DNA of 35,688 bases from Thermoflexales bacterium (GTDB lineage: Bacteria; Chloroflexota; Anaerolineae; J036; Brachytrichaceae): contig JAIBCK010000029.1 in the NCBI GenBank assembly GCA_019694215.1, positions 1-35,688 on the forward strand, given 5' to 3'. Below are positions 1-7,682 of this stretch, piece by piece. The notes beneath the pieces were generated by a model. The model searched no databases, was not told the DNA's origin, and saw only the letters and a program-made list of their open reading frames with translations. Within the stretch, counting starts at the first letter, position 1, and every line of letters starts with the position of its first letter. The position numbers and the translations under genes are program-made.

Positions 1-47
1 CGTGGCGGCGCCGCACGCCCCGCGTGATTTGTGTCGGGCTTGCGGGC

Positions 48-106
48 GGGCGAAGCGTCCGCCATTTGCTCGCGCCTGCCAACGCTCGGCGCCGGACGCT
101 TCGCCC
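48..106. repeat. Long perfect inverted repeat upstream of selA
   Basis: Positions 48-61 (GGGCGAAGCGTCCG) are the exact reverse complement of 93-106, giving a 14-bp perfect stem with a 31-nt loop. No U-tract follows on either strand, so it is not a standard intrinsic terminator. It could close the transcript of the gene upstream of the window, or be one copy of a dispersed palindromic repeat. The rest of 1-184 shows no gene I can support. Confidence 0.6.
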
Positions 107-184
107 CTACCGGCCAATCCTGCCCGGAGATGCCGCGGCAGCGCCGCATGTTTTGTATCGGGAAAATGGCACGCCCGGCCTTTC

Positions 185-190
185 TATAAT
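185..190 (+). promoter_or_regulatory. -10 element of selA, leaderless type
   Basis: A perfect TATAAT ends 6 nt before the ATG at 197. Transcription would start at or next to the start codon. No Shine-Dalgarno sequence lies between them and no convincing -35 hexamer is visible. Confidence 0.65.
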
Positions 191-196
191 CACCGC

Positions 197-1585
197 ATGG
201 CCCCGGATCCCAAGAATTTCCGCGCACTGCCCAGCGTCAGCGACCTCCTCGAAGCCGCCGGCGACCTGGTCGCGGCTGAAGGACAACAGCGCACAACGTT
301 CGCGCTTCGGGCGCGCCTGGGGGCCGCGCGCAACGCGATCCGGACCGGAGCCCCCGCCCCGACACGCGCCACCCTCCTCGCCGAGGCGGCCGCCGCACTC
401 GCCGCCGACGCGCAAGCAGCCTCCGCGCGGCCCGTCATCAACGCCACCGGCGTCATCCTGCACACAAACCTGGGACGCGCGCCCCTCAGCGCCGCGGCAC
501 AGACGGCCCTGATTCACGCCGCCGCCGGCTACAGCGCCCTGGAATTCGACGTTGGACAAGGCGAACGCGGTCCCCGCGGGGGCGGCGTCGAAGCCTTGCT
601 TTGCGCCCTGACCGGCGCTCAGGCCGCACTGGTCGTCAACAACTGCGCCGCGGCAACGACGCTGATGCTCGCCGCGCATGCCGCCGGCCGTGGCGTTGTC
701 ATCGCGCGCGGGCAGCTGGTCGAGATCGGCGGCGGTTTCCGCGTGCCCGAGGTGCTGAAGCAGAGCGGCGCGCGTCTGATCGAGGTCGGCACAACCAATC
801 GCGTTCACCCAAACGACTACGCCGAGGCATTGGCGGATCCGAACGCCGACGCCGCCGCGATCCTGCGCGCGCATCCCTCGAACTTCCGCGTCAGCGGCTT
901 CACCGCCGAGGTCGGGCTGGCCGAGATGGTCGACCTGGCGCGCGCAACCGGCCGGCCGGTCGCCGTCCTCGATGACCTCGGGAGCGGCCCGCTGGTCGAC
1001 ACGAGCACGTTTGGTCTGGCGCGCGAACCCATGCCGCAAGACAGCCTGCAGGCCGGCGTCGACGTCGTCGCCTTCTCCGGCGACAAGCTGCTGGGTGGCC
1101 CCCAGGCGGGGATCCTGGTCGGCCGCGCGGAGGCCATCACCCGCTGCCGCCGCCATCCCCTGCAGCGCGCGGTGCGCGCGGACAAGCTCACCCTGGCTGC
1201 GCTGGGGGCCACGCTGTTGCACTACGCGCGCGGCGAGGCGGCGCGCGAGGTGCCCATCGTGCGCATGATGGCCCTCCCGGTCGACGTGATTGCCCAACGC
1301 GCCGAGGCCGTCATCGCCGACCTGCGCGATTGGCTCGCGGCAAACGGGCTGGCGGCGGCGCTGATCGACGGCCGCTCGACCGTGGGAGGGGGCAGCCTGC
1401 CGGGTGAAACGCTCCCCACCCGCCTCATCACCCTGAAGGGACAGCCCCCGGATGCCCAGGCCGCCCGACTGCGCGCCGCACCGGTTCCCATCGTTGCGCG
1501 CATCGTCGACGACGCCCTCGCGCTCGACCTGCGCACCGTCCTCGACGACCGGGCCCTGTGCGATAATCTGCGCCGAACGCGATGA
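197..1585 (+). CDS. selA: L-seryl-tRNA(Sec) selenium transferase SelA
   Basis: A cytoplasmic PLP enzyme that converts seryl-tRNA(Sec) to selenocysteinyl-tRNA(Sec) using selenophosphate made by SelD. The protein has 462 residues, close to the roughly 460 of known SelA. Recognisable blocks are INATGVILHTNLGRAPLS near residue 82, the GERGPRGGGVE stretch, the HPSNFRVSGF segment, and FSGDKLLGGPQAG, which carries the PLP lysine at about residue 297. The frame is open back to position 2, but the start is placed at 197 because the SelA homology begins there and a perfect TATAAT lies just upstream; the 65 codons before it look like non-coding GC-rich sequence. Its partner selD is about 28 kb downstream; selB and tRNA-Sec are not in the window. 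Confidence 0.95.
   Translation: MAPDPKNFRALPSVSDLLEAAGDLVAAEGQQRTTFALRARLGAARNAIRTGAPAPTRATLLAEAAAALAADAQAASARPVINATGVILHTNLGRAPLSAAAQTALIHAAAGYSALEFDVGQGERGPRGGGVEALLCALTGAQAALVVNNCAAATTLMLAAHAAGRGVVIARGQLVEIGGGFRVPEVLKQSGARLIEVGTTNRVHPNDYAEALADPNADAAAILRAHPSNFRVSGFTAEVGLAEMVDLARATGRPVAVLDDLGSGPLVDTSTFGLAREPMPQDSLQAGVDVVAFSGDKLLGGPQAGILVGRAEAITRCRRHPLQRAVRADKLTLAALGATLLHYARGEAAREVPIVRMMALPVDVIAQRAEAVIADLRDWLAANGLAAALIDGRSTVGGGSLPGETLPTRLITLKGQPPDAQAARLRAAPVPIVARIVDDALALDLRTVLDDRALCDNLRRTR
1562..1567 (+). promoter_or_regulatory. Putative extended -10 promoter for the serS leader
   Basis: GATAAT preceded directly by TGTGC (an extended TGn -10) lies inside the last codons of selA. Start of transcription near 1574 would place the T-box stem I at the 5' end of the transcript. 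A -35 match is weak. Confidence 0.45.
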
Positions 1586-1594
1586 CGCGAGCCG

Positions 1595-1799
1595 CGCGTT
1601 CCGAGGGCATCAGAGAGCAGCCGGTGGTGCGAGGCCGCAGCCCAAGGAACAGACGCTTCCCCTCGCCGAGCCCCGCGCGATGAGCGCGGCGGTGTCCCCG
1701 ATATCGGACGGTAATGAGGCGCGCGGAACCGCGCGCAAAGTCAGGTGGCACCACGAGCGCCCTTCGTCCTGGCCCGGCGGAAGGGCGCATCTGTTTTTT
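1595..1799 (+). promoter_or_regulatory. T-box riboswitch (serine) with terminator/antiterminator, controlling serS
   Basis: The 3' part contains AGGTGGCACCACG at 1743-1755, matching the T-box consensus AGGGUGGNACCGCG. The UGGC in it would pair with GCCA, fitting the G discriminator typical of tRNA-Ser. An intrinsic terminator follows directly. Stem I appears to be closed by CGAGG (1602-1606) pairing with CCTCG (1661-1665), with an AGAGAGC element at 1612-1618 and a distal GGTGGTGCGAGGCC segment at 1623-1636. The triplet UCC at 1658-1660, just 5' of the closing strand, sits where the specifier codon is expected and reads serine. Uncharged tRNA-Ser would stabilise the antiterminator and raise serS expression. 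Confidence 0.87.
1757..1799 (+). terminator. T-box regulatory terminator
   Basis: GCGCCCTTC (1757-1765) pairs with GAAGGGCGC (1780-1788), followed within 6 nt by six T residues at 1794-1799. It overlaps the 3' side of the T-box sequence, as expected for mutually exclusive terminator and antiterminator helices. Confidence 0.85.
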
Positions 1800-1810
1800 C
1801 GGAGGTTGCC

Positions 1811-3085
1811 ATGCTCGATCTGAACATCATTCGCACCCAGCCAGAGCGGGTTCGCCAGAACCTGCTCGACCGCAACGACAGCGCGGACTCGCTGGACTCG
1901 ATTCTCGCCCTGGACGTCCAGCGCCGTGAGATCCTCAAGGAGAACGAGGCCCTGCGCGCGTTGCGCAACGCGACCAGCAAGGAGATCGGGCGCATGCCCG
2001 ACGCCGCCGCCCGCGAAGCCAGGAAGGCCGAGATGCGCGAGGTCGGCGACCGCATCAGCCAGTACGAAGGTGAGCTGACGCGCATCGAGGCGGAGCTCGA
2101 TCGCCTCACCTCGACGCTGCCCAACTTGATGGACCCCCGCGCGCCGATTGGCCCCGACGAGAGCGCGAACATCGTGACGCGGATCGAGGGTGAGCAAAAA
2201 ACGTTTGACTTCAAGCCACGCGAGCACTGGGACCTCGGCCCAGCCCTGGGCCTGATCGACTTCGAGCGCGGAGTGAAGCTGACGGGCAGCCGCTTCTATG
2301 TGCTCAACGGGCTTGGCGCACGGCTGCAGCGCGCGCTGATTGCCTTCTTCCTCAACCTGCGTCAGGCGCAGGGCTACCAGGAGGTCTACCTGCCCTTCCT
2401 CGTCAAGGAGCAGACGCTGTTCGCGGCCGGGCAACTGCCCAAGTTCCGCGACAACCTGTATCACGACGCGGAGGAGGACTACTGGCTGGTTCCGACCGCC
2501 GAGGTGCCGATCACCAACCTGCACGGTGGCGAGATCCTGGATGCCGAGGCGCTGCCCCGCCGCTACGCCGCCTACACGCCGTGCTTCCGCCGCGAGAAGA
2601 TGAGCGCGGGCAAGGACACGCGCGGGATCAAGCGCGGCCACCAGTTCGACAAGGTGGAGATGTACACCTTCTGCGCGCCGGAGAACAGCGAGGCCGAGCA
2701 CCAGAAAATGCTCGCCGACGCCGAGGAGACGCTCAAGCGGCTCGGGCTGACCTACCGCGTCAAGCTTCTGGCGACCGGGGACACCGGCTTTGGCGCGCGC
2801 CTGACGTACGATCTCGAGGTGTGGGCTCCCGGTTGCCAGGAATGGCTCGAAGTGAGCTCGGTGAGCAACGTCGGCGACTTCCAGGCGCGGCGGGCCAACG
2901 TGAAATTCCGCCGCGAGCGCGGCGCGAAGGCGGAGCTCGTCCATACGCTGAACGGCTCAGGGCTCGCGCTGCCGAGGACGATGATCGCAATCATGGAGAA
3001 CTACCAGCGCGCCGACGGCAGCATCATCATCCCGGAGCCGCTGCGGGCGTTTGTGGGGGCCGATGTGATCGAGGCGCGGGGCTGA
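1811..3085 (+). CDS. serS: Serine-tRNA ligase
   Basis: A class II aminoacyl-tRNA synthetase charging tRNA-Ser (and tRNA-Sec, feeding SelA). The protein has 424 residues, the usual bacterial length. Residues about 25-105 form the long charged coiled-coil tRNA-binding arm. The catalytic core has motif 2 (FRREKMSAGKDTRGIKR, about 258-274), the EVSSVSNVGDFQARR block and motif 3 (GSGLALPRTMIA, about 382-393). ATG at 1811 is chosen because GGAGG at 1801-1805 lies 5 nt upstream and MLDLNIIR matches family N-termini; the open frame further upstream is T-box leader. Expression is predicted to respond to uncharged tRNA-Ser. Confidence 0.97.
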   Translation: MLDLNIIRTQPERVRQNLLDRNDSADSLDSILALDVQRREILKENEALRALRNATSKEIGRMPDAAAREARKAEMREVGDRISQYEGELTRIEAELDRLTSTLPNLMDPRAPIGPDESANIVTRIEGEQKTFDFKPREHWDLGPALGLIDFERGVKLTGSRFYVLNGLGARLQRALIAFFLNLRQAQGYQEVYLPFLVKEQTLFAAGQLPKFRDNLYHDAEEDYWLVPTAEVPITNLHGGEILDAEALPRRYAAYTPCFRREKMSAGKDTRGIKRGHQFDKVEMYTFCAPENSEAEHQKMLADAEETLKRLGLTYRVKLLATGDTGFGARLTYDLEVWAPGCQEWLEVSSVSNVGDFQARRANVKFRRERGAKAELVHTLNGSGLALPRTMIAIMENYQRADGSIIIPEPLRAFVGADVIEARG

Positions 3086-3174
3086 CGGCGGCCTGCGGCC
3101 CGAAGACCGCGGACGGACGACCGACGACGGAAGAAGGCGCGGAGCAGGCGCGGCCTACGGCCGGCGGCCGAGGG

Positions 3175-3180
3175 TAAACT
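3175..3180 (+). promoter_or_regulatory. -10 element of the ammonia-lyase gene, leaderless type
   Basis: TAAACT ends 7 nt before the ATG at 3188. The spacer CCCCCAC contains no Shine-Dalgarno sequence. Confidence 0.45.
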
Positions 3181-3187
3181 CCCCCAC

Positions 3188-4162
3188 ATGGTCACACTGT
3201 CCGATATTCAGGCCGCACGGGCGCGCATCGCCCCTGCCATCGTCCGCACCCCGCTGGTGCCCCTGCCCGGCGTCTCAAACCCTGACCTGCTGCTCAAGCT
3301 CGAATCACTGCAGCCGATGGGGGCGTTCAAGTTGCGGGGGGCCTACAACGCCCTGGCCAGCCTGAGCGCGGCCGAACGCGCGGCGGGCGTCATCGCCCAC
3401 TCGAGCGGCAACCACGCGCAGGCGGTGGCATATGCGGCGCGTGCGTTGGGCATCAGGGCAACCATCGTCATGCCGCGCAACGCGCCGGCGATCAAGCTCG
3501 AACGCACAAAGGCCTATGGCGCCAACGTCGTGCTCGTCGGCAACGCCTCGACCGAAAGGGCCAAGAAGTGCGCCGAGCTGGCCGCCCAGCACGGCTATGA
3601 GGAGATTCTGCCCTTCGACGACACGCGCGTCATCGCCGGTCAGGGCACGCTGGGCGTTGAGATCGCCGAGGATGCGCCGCAGACCGACCTGGTGCTCGTG
3701 CCGGTGAGCGGCGGTGGGCTGATCAGTGGCGTGGCGGTGGCCATCAAGAGCCTGCTGCCCAACGCCCGGGTCGTGGGTGTGGAGCCTTCGTTGGCCTCGG
3801 ACGCCCAGGCAAGCCTGCGGGCCGGCCTGATCGTGGCCTTCCCCGCCGACCAGACGGCCCAGACCATGGCCGATGGCCTGCGCGTGCATCGGCTCGGCGA
3901 CGTGACCTGGCCGCACATCAAGGAATACGTCGACGACATCGTCACTGTGAGCGAAGAGGAGATCGAAGAGGCGATGCGCGCGCTGGCCTTCCAGGGTCGC
4001 GTGCTGTCCGAGCCAAGCGGCGCCGTGACCACCGCGGCCTGGCTGTATCACCGCGGCGCACTGCCGGAAGCCAAACACCCGGTCGCCGTCGTCAGCGGGG
4101 GCAATATCGACACCGCCCAGCTGGTGCACATCCTGGGCAAGGGACACGACAAGGCGGAATAG
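3188..4162 (+). CDS. PLP-dependent threonine/serine ammonia-lyase or serine racemase family protein
   Basis: A fold-type II PLP enzyme of the catabolic threonine dehydratase/serine racemase group, acting on L-threonine or L-serine. The 324-residue protein has the PLP lysine in MGAFKLRGAYNA (K48), the HSSGNHAQAVAYAA motif, the glycine-rich phosphate loop SGGGLISG (174-181) and a C-terminal SEPSGA and VVSGGN. It lacks the C-terminal ACT-like domain of biosynthetic IlvA, so feedback control by isoleucine is unlikely. It follows serS by about 100 nt with its own putative promoter. Sequence alone does not separate dehydratase from racemase. The intervening 3086-3174 is GC-rich with short hairpins and no gene. 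Confidence 0.88.
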   Translation: MVTLSDIQAARARIAPAIVRTPLVPLPGVSNPDLLLKLESLQPMGAFKLRGAYNALASLSAAERAAGVIAHSSGNHAQAVAYAARALGIRATIVMPRNAPAIKLERTKAYGANVVLVGNASTERAKKCAELAAQHGYEEILPFDDTRVIAGQGTLGVEIAEDAPQTDLVLVPVSGGGLISGVAVAIKSLLPNARVVGVEPSLASDAQASLRAGLIVAFPADQTAQTMADGLRVHRLGDVTWPHIKEYVDDIVTVSEEEIEEAMRALAFQGRVLSEPSGAVTTAAWLYHRGALPEAKHPVAVVSGGNIDTAQLVHILGKGHDKAE

Positions 4163-4181
4163 GCGGACGCCCTCCGCGCAG

Positions 4182-4255
4182 CGCCCCCGGCGGGACTCGA
4201 ACCCACGACCTTGGCATTAGAAGTGCCCTGCTCTATCCAGCTGAGCTACGGGGGC
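4182..4255 (-). tRNA. tRNA-Arg (anticodon UCU)
   Basis: On the minus strand a full cloverleaf can be folded. The acceptor strands are GCCCCCG (4255-4249) and CGGGGGC (4189-4183). The D arm has GCTC/GAGC, the anticodon loop is CTTCTAA with anticodon TCT, and the T arm is GTGGG-TTCGAGT-CCCGC. It decodes AGA. The CCA end is not encoded. The gene lies downstream of the 137-residue protein gene on the same strand. Confidence 0.96.
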
Positions 4256-4308
4256 GGATGTGCGCGGCCCGGGCCGCTGCACCTGCAAGACCGACTGTCG
4301 GATCGCGA

Positions 4309-4722
4309 TCAGTAGATCGGTCGAATGCCGTTATACACCACTCTGCCGCCCAGGTGGGCGAGGATCTCCGACGGCTTGCGATTCAGCCGCGTCGAGAGCT
4401 CGGTTGGCGAGAGGGGCTGGTTGCCATTCAGCAGGAAAACGCGGAAGGCGGACTCCGCCACCGGCGCGCGGGGCGTGATGAAGTTCGGGTCGCCGGGCCC
4501 TTCCTGCCGCACGGTGCGCAGCACGGTGTCGATGCGTTCGATCTCGCCTGTGGCGGGATTGACGTAGTCGTAGGTCTGCGCCGCCGAGGGCTCGCCGATA
4601 CGCTCCTGCTGCTCGGCTGACAGGCACTTGAAGACCGCGATGCGAAAGTCGAGGCCGCTTTTCTCGAACCAGCTTTGGTCGATGTGGAACTTGGTTTCTT
4701 CGGTTGGACGGAATAGCTTCAT
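4309..4722 (-). CDS. Uncharacterised 137-residue protein with a possible C-terminal helix-turn-helix
   Basis: I do not recognise this family. The protein is soluble, has no signal peptide or membrane segment, and ends with LSPTELSTRLNRKPSEILAH, which reads like a helix-turn-helix followed by a short strand segment (GGRVVYNGIRPIY). The middle (about 50-75) contains a Tyr/Asp-rich stretch around YDYVNPATGEIERIDTVLR. It starts 11 nt after the stop of the 518-residue gene and has GAGG 9 nt before its ATG, so the two are very likely co-transcribed and functionally linked. A DNA- or nucleoprotein-binding role is a guess based only on the C-terminal pattern. Confidence 0.8.
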   Translation of the reverse strand: MKLFRPTEETKFHIDQSWFEKSGLDFRIAVFKCLSAEQQERIGEPSAAQTYDYVNPATGEIERIDTVLRTVRQEGPGDPNFITPRAPVAESAFRVFLLNGNQPLSPTELSTRLNRKPSEILAHLGGRVVYNGIRPIY

Positions 4723-4733
4723 GGTCGCGGACC

Positions 4734-6290
4734 TCAGCCCTTGTCGCTCAGATGCCAGTAGTTGTCGCCCACCGGCTGATACAACCCACTCGCACTGAGG
4801 GCGGCAAACACGTCCCGCGGCGCCGCGCGCACGAGAACATTGACGACGGCGTACAACGTCCGCGCATGCGTATTGCCCTGCGGGCTGAGCTTGGAGATTT
4901 CAGGAAAGGCCTCGCGAACAGCCTGTGCAAGCGTGCGTGTGCCATCGGCGCGCAGACCGGCCATCGAGGCGGGATCGTCGACGAACACGGACATCATGTC
5001 GTCGAACTTGCAGGTGACGGCGCGCTGGGCGGTCTCCAGGCGCAGGTGGCCATCGCGCACGGAGGCGACGCGCACCCACTCGCGCTTGGGCTTGTGCTTT
5101 CCCGCGCCAATCAGGAAGATGTGGTCGGCCGGGCCGCGCTGGAGCTCGATCTCCGCGCCGGCCGGCAGCTCATTCTGGCGATACCACTCGCTCAGGCCCC
5201 ACACGTAGCGACCCTCGCGAACCAGCCAGACCAGATGGTCCTTGCCGGTCAGCTTGTCACGAAACGTGAGCGGTAGGCGCGCCTTGTCCATCATCGGCAG
5301 CACGCCAGCGAGTGCGCGCGACCAGCCCAACGTTCCCGCCAGGCGGTGCGAGAAGGACAGCACGACCGTCGCGCTTTCGGTCGGCGGAATCACGCTATCG
5401 TCAAACTCCAGCTCGTCGTCGATCTGATGGGCGAGCGTGGTCAGCCCCTCGTTCATCGTCAGCGGGCCATCAAAACCAAGCGGGCGAATCGGTGCCGGCA
5501 GCTCGCGCGTCTCGGTCGGCGTCAGGCGGCGCAGGAACCAGGCCGGCTTGTCATTGAGGCTGACCTCATCGAAACGGTTGTCGCGCGCGAGGGCCTCGTT
5601 GAGCGAGATTTCCTGCAGGTTCGACGCGATGTCGGCGGGAAGGCCAAGGTCGCGAAGCAGCACGCCCGTCGGCAGTGGGCCGCCATTGCGCATGTCAAGG
5701 ACGGCCTCGGCAAGGTTGAGGTGGCCGACGTTGACATCCGCCATCATCGCCTTCAGGAACCAGTCCCCGGCGACCTTGATGTAGTCGTCGCGATTCTCCA
5801 GCCCCGCGTCGAGGCGCGGCGCGACCGTGTCGGCATACAGCTCGGCCAGCTCCTCGGCCGGCTTGAGCTTCTCGCCATCCAGCAGCTGAAGCGAATCGTC
5901 ATTCAGGACGTGCGCATGGTCGAACCCCGCGGCAAAGGAGCGCATGCCAGACGGAAAGGCAACGTCGATGACATCGAATTTGCCGTCCTCGGGGTTGAAG
6001 CCCTCGCGGACAGCGGTCACTTCGCCCGACGCAAATTGCAGCGCCGGGAAGACCAGCGTCTCGCCGACAGTGAAGTGCTTGCGGGGTTGATAGAAGGCGC
6101 CGCGCTCGAGTTGGCGGCGCAGGTCGGCCATCTCAGCGCTGACGCGGTGTTGTACAACGGCCGCCGCCAAGGTGCGGACCGGCTGCGGCCGGCCGGACTC
6201 GAGCAGCTGATTCGAGAGGAAGTCGGCGTCCTCGTCGCTGAGCGCATAGCGAGCCCAGTATTCCGGGCTTTGCGTTTGGGATTGAATCAC
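4734..6290 (-). CDS. Uncharacterised 518-residue cytoplasmic protein
   Basis: Not recognised. It starts at a GTG at 6290 with a weak AAGG 10 nt upstream. There is no signal peptide or transmembrane segment. The N-terminal ~110 residues are helical and lead into a small beta-rich unit (FTVGETLVFPALQFASGEV) that resembles an SH3-like barrel. Around residues 325-400 is another beta-rich unit (LVWLVREGRYVWGLSEWY). The last ~45 residues (TLYAVVNVLVRAAPRDVF through YQPVGDNYWHL) look like a winged-helix domain. It is followed by the 137-residue protein, which also ends in a possible HTH. It lies 78 nt downstream of the CapB-like gene on the same strand, so read-through from the polysaccharide genes is possible. 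Confidence 0.82.
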   Translation of the reverse strand: MIQSQTQSPEYWARYALSDEDADFLSNQLLESGRPQPVRTLAAAVVQHRVSAEMADLRRQLERGAFYQPRKHFTVGETLVFPALQFASGEVTAVREGFNPEDGKFDVIDVAFPSGMRSFAAGFDHAHVLNDDSLQLLDGEKLKPAEELAELYADTVAPRLDAGLENRDDYIKVAGDWFLKAMMADVNVGHLNLAEAVLDMRNGGPLPTGVLLRDLGLPADIASNLQEISLNEALARDNRFDEVSLNDKPAWFLRRLTPTETRELPAPIRPLGFDGPLTMNEGLTTLAHQIDDELEFDDSVIPPTESATVVLSFSHRLAGTLGWSRALAGVLPMMDKARLPLTFRDKLTGKDHLVWLVREGRYVWGLSEWYRQNELPAGAEIELQRGPADHIFLIGAGKHKPKREWVRVASVRDGHLRLETAQRAVTCKFDDMMSVFVDDPASMAGLRADGTRTLAQAVREAFPEISKLSPQGNTHARTLYAVVNVLVRAAPRDVFAALSASGLYQPVGDNYWHLSDKG

Positions 6291-6368
6291 GGATATCGAA
6301 CCTTGAGTTCTTGGGATGCGTATCGACGCGGCTGGAAGTGGCCAGCCGCGCAGAGATTGATGAGCGGA

Positions 6369-6989
6369 TTATACGTTCATCATCACCGCGCCGAGCACGC
6401 GCGCACGCGCGCGCGTCAGCGTTTCCTTCACCGCCTGGGCGTGCTCGCGGCGTGTCTTACCGGCGGAGATCGCCAGCAGCACGCCATCCACCTGCGAGGC
6501 CAGAATGGCCGCATCGCTGATCTCGCCCAGCGGCGGGGTATCGACGATGACGATCTCGGCCTGCCCCGCCAGCGTCGCGAGGGTCTGCGCCATGCGCGCC
6601 GAGTAAATCAAGTCGGCGGGATTGTCACGCTTCGCCCCGCTCGGAAGCACGCGCAGGTTGGCATGACGCGTCGACTGCAAGGGGGGCGCGGCGACCTCGC
6701 CGGCCAGCACCTGCGCGAGGCCGACCGCGTTGTCGACGCCAAAGAGCGCGTGCTGCTGGGGCGCGCGAAGGTCGGCATCCACTACGATGACGCTGCGCTC
6801 CGCCTGCGCAAACACAACGGCAAGGTTGGCAACCACGAGGCTCTTGCCTTCACCCGCATCGGGGGCCGTGACGAGCAGCGTCTTGAGCGGCGACTCGAGC
6901 GAGGCGAAATGCAGGTTGGTGCGCAGGGTGCGGTAGGCCTCCGCAGCGGGCGAGGCGGGGCTCGTGATGGTGACCAGGTTCATGTTCAT
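6369..6989 (-). CDS. CpsD/CapB-type BY-kinase-like ATPase without a tyrosine tail
   Basis: The cytoplasmic ATPase partner of Wzz-type polysaccharide co-polymerases. The 206-residue protein has the EAYRTLRTNL activator-contact motif (residues about 17-26), Walker A APDAGEGKS, Walker A' VIVVDADLR and Walker B VIVDTPPL, the set that defines bacterial tyrosine kinases and their relatives. It ends at VLGAVMMNV, so the tyrosine-rich C-terminal tail normally autophosphorylated in CpsD/CapB/Wzc is absent. It overlaps the upstream Wzz gene by ATGA, indicating translational coupling and a two-protein Wzz + ATPase system of the Gram-positive type. Whether it is an active kinase or only an ATPase switch cannot be told. 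Confidence 0.9.
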   Translation of the reverse strand: MNMNLVTITSPASPAAEAYRTLRTNLHFASLESPLKTLLVTAPDAGEGKSLVVANLAVVFAQAERSVIVVDADLRAPQQHALFGVDNAVGLAQVLAGEVAAPPLQSTRHANLRVLPSGAKRDNPADLIYSARMAQTLATLAGQAEIVIVDTPPLGEISDAAILASQVDGVLLAISAGKTRREHAQAVKETLTRARARVLGAVMMNV

Positions 6990-7639
6990 TTCTCCGGGGG
7001 GACGACGGCAAGGACCGGCAGGGAGAGGGCGCGTTCAAGCTCGGCGCGCGTGCGCACGATCGTGCTCTGCGTCCACTCGAGCGCGGCGACGATGAGCAAG
7101 CCCAGCATCGCACCCAGCACGATGCCCGCCGCGGTGTTCGTCGTCGTGCGCGGCTTGTCGAGCGAGTAGGTCGGATCATCACCCAGCACGACCTTGACGC
7201 GATCCTCCTGCCGCTGCTTGGCGTTTTCCGACTCGCGGTATTCGAAGAAGAGCCTCGCCCACTCCAGCGCGATGCGCTTGGCCGTCTCGCCGTCGTAGTC
7301 GCGCACCTCGATGGTCACCGAGTTGTTGGCGGCGTCATCGGCAACCTTGGTCTGGCCGTAGATGTACTCGGCCGGGTAGTCGAGATTGAGCCGCTCGCGA
7401 ATGATGTCGGCGCTCTTGCGCTTCCAGATCACCGCGATGTAGGAGGCGGTCAGCTGGCGCGTCGACTGGGTCAGGCCATAGTCCGCGCGCGACGGCTGGA
7501 CGACGAACTGCATCGTCGCCTTGTATTCAGGCGTCGTGGCCTTGCTCAGCGCGAAGGCGGCGACCCCGGCGACGAGGGCGGTCAGCGCGACGATCCACCA
7601 GCGGCGGCGCACGATCTGCAACAGGTCATGGAGGTCCAT
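6986..7639 (-). CDS. Wzz/chain-length determinant family membrane protein (copy 1)
   Basis: A polysaccharide co-polymerase that sets chain length in Wzy-dependent exopolysaccharide or capsule assembly. The 217-residue protein has an N-terminal transmembrane segment (about 15-31, WIVALTALVAGVAAFAL), an extracytoplasmic domain of about 135 residues and a second transmembrane segment (about 168-187, AAGIVLGAMLGLLIVAALEW). It ends in a short cytoplasmic tail with LPVLAVVPP, the Wzz tail motif before the kinase. It overlaps the CapB-like gene and is probably its dedicated activator. A separate -10 element 10 nt upstream suggests it is transcribed apart from copies 2 and 3. The extracytoplasmic domain differs from theirs. 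Confidence 0.88.
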   Translation of the reverse strand: MDLHDLLQIVRRRWWIVALTALVAGVAAFALSKATTPEYKATMQFVVQPSRADYGLTQSTRQLTASYIAVIWKRKSADIIRERLNLDYPAEYIYGQTKVADDAANNSVTIEVRDYDGETAKRIALEWARLFFEYRESENAKQRQEDRVKVVLGDDPTYSLDKPRTTTNTAAGIVLGAMLGLLIVAALEWTQSTIVRTRAELERALSLPVLAVVPPEK

Positions 7640-7649
7640 AGGCTAGGGC

Positions 7650-7655
7650 ATTCTA
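7650..7655 (-). promoter_or_regulatory. -10 element of Wzz copy 1, leaderless type
   Basis: On the minus strand TAGAAT ends 10 nt before the ATG at 7639. The spacer GCCCTAGCCT has no Shine-Dalgarno sequence. This layout is the same as that before the oxidase subunit III gene. Confidence 0.5.
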
Positions 7656-7682
7656 GCCGGTCGCGCCTGCCGAAGGGCGTCG

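Noticed and set aside
2-196. N-terminal 65-residue extension of the selA frame
   Set aside because: It has no SelA homology, contains a long inverted repeat, and a perfect TATAAT sits just before the ATG at 197.
3086-3174. Terminator or small gene between serS and the ammonia-lyase gene
   Set aside because: Only short GC-rich self-complementary stretches without a U-tract, and no ORF with a ribosome binding site.
4182-6290. tRNA-Arg as an integration site for a genomic island carrying the two unknown genes
   Set aside because: No integrase, no direct repeat of the tRNA 3' end seen nearby, and base composition looks like that of the neighbours.
5346-7169. A 607-codon plus-strand open frame
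   Set aside because: Antisense to the 518-residue protein, CapB-like ATPase and Wzz genes, with compositionally biased sequence and no motifs.
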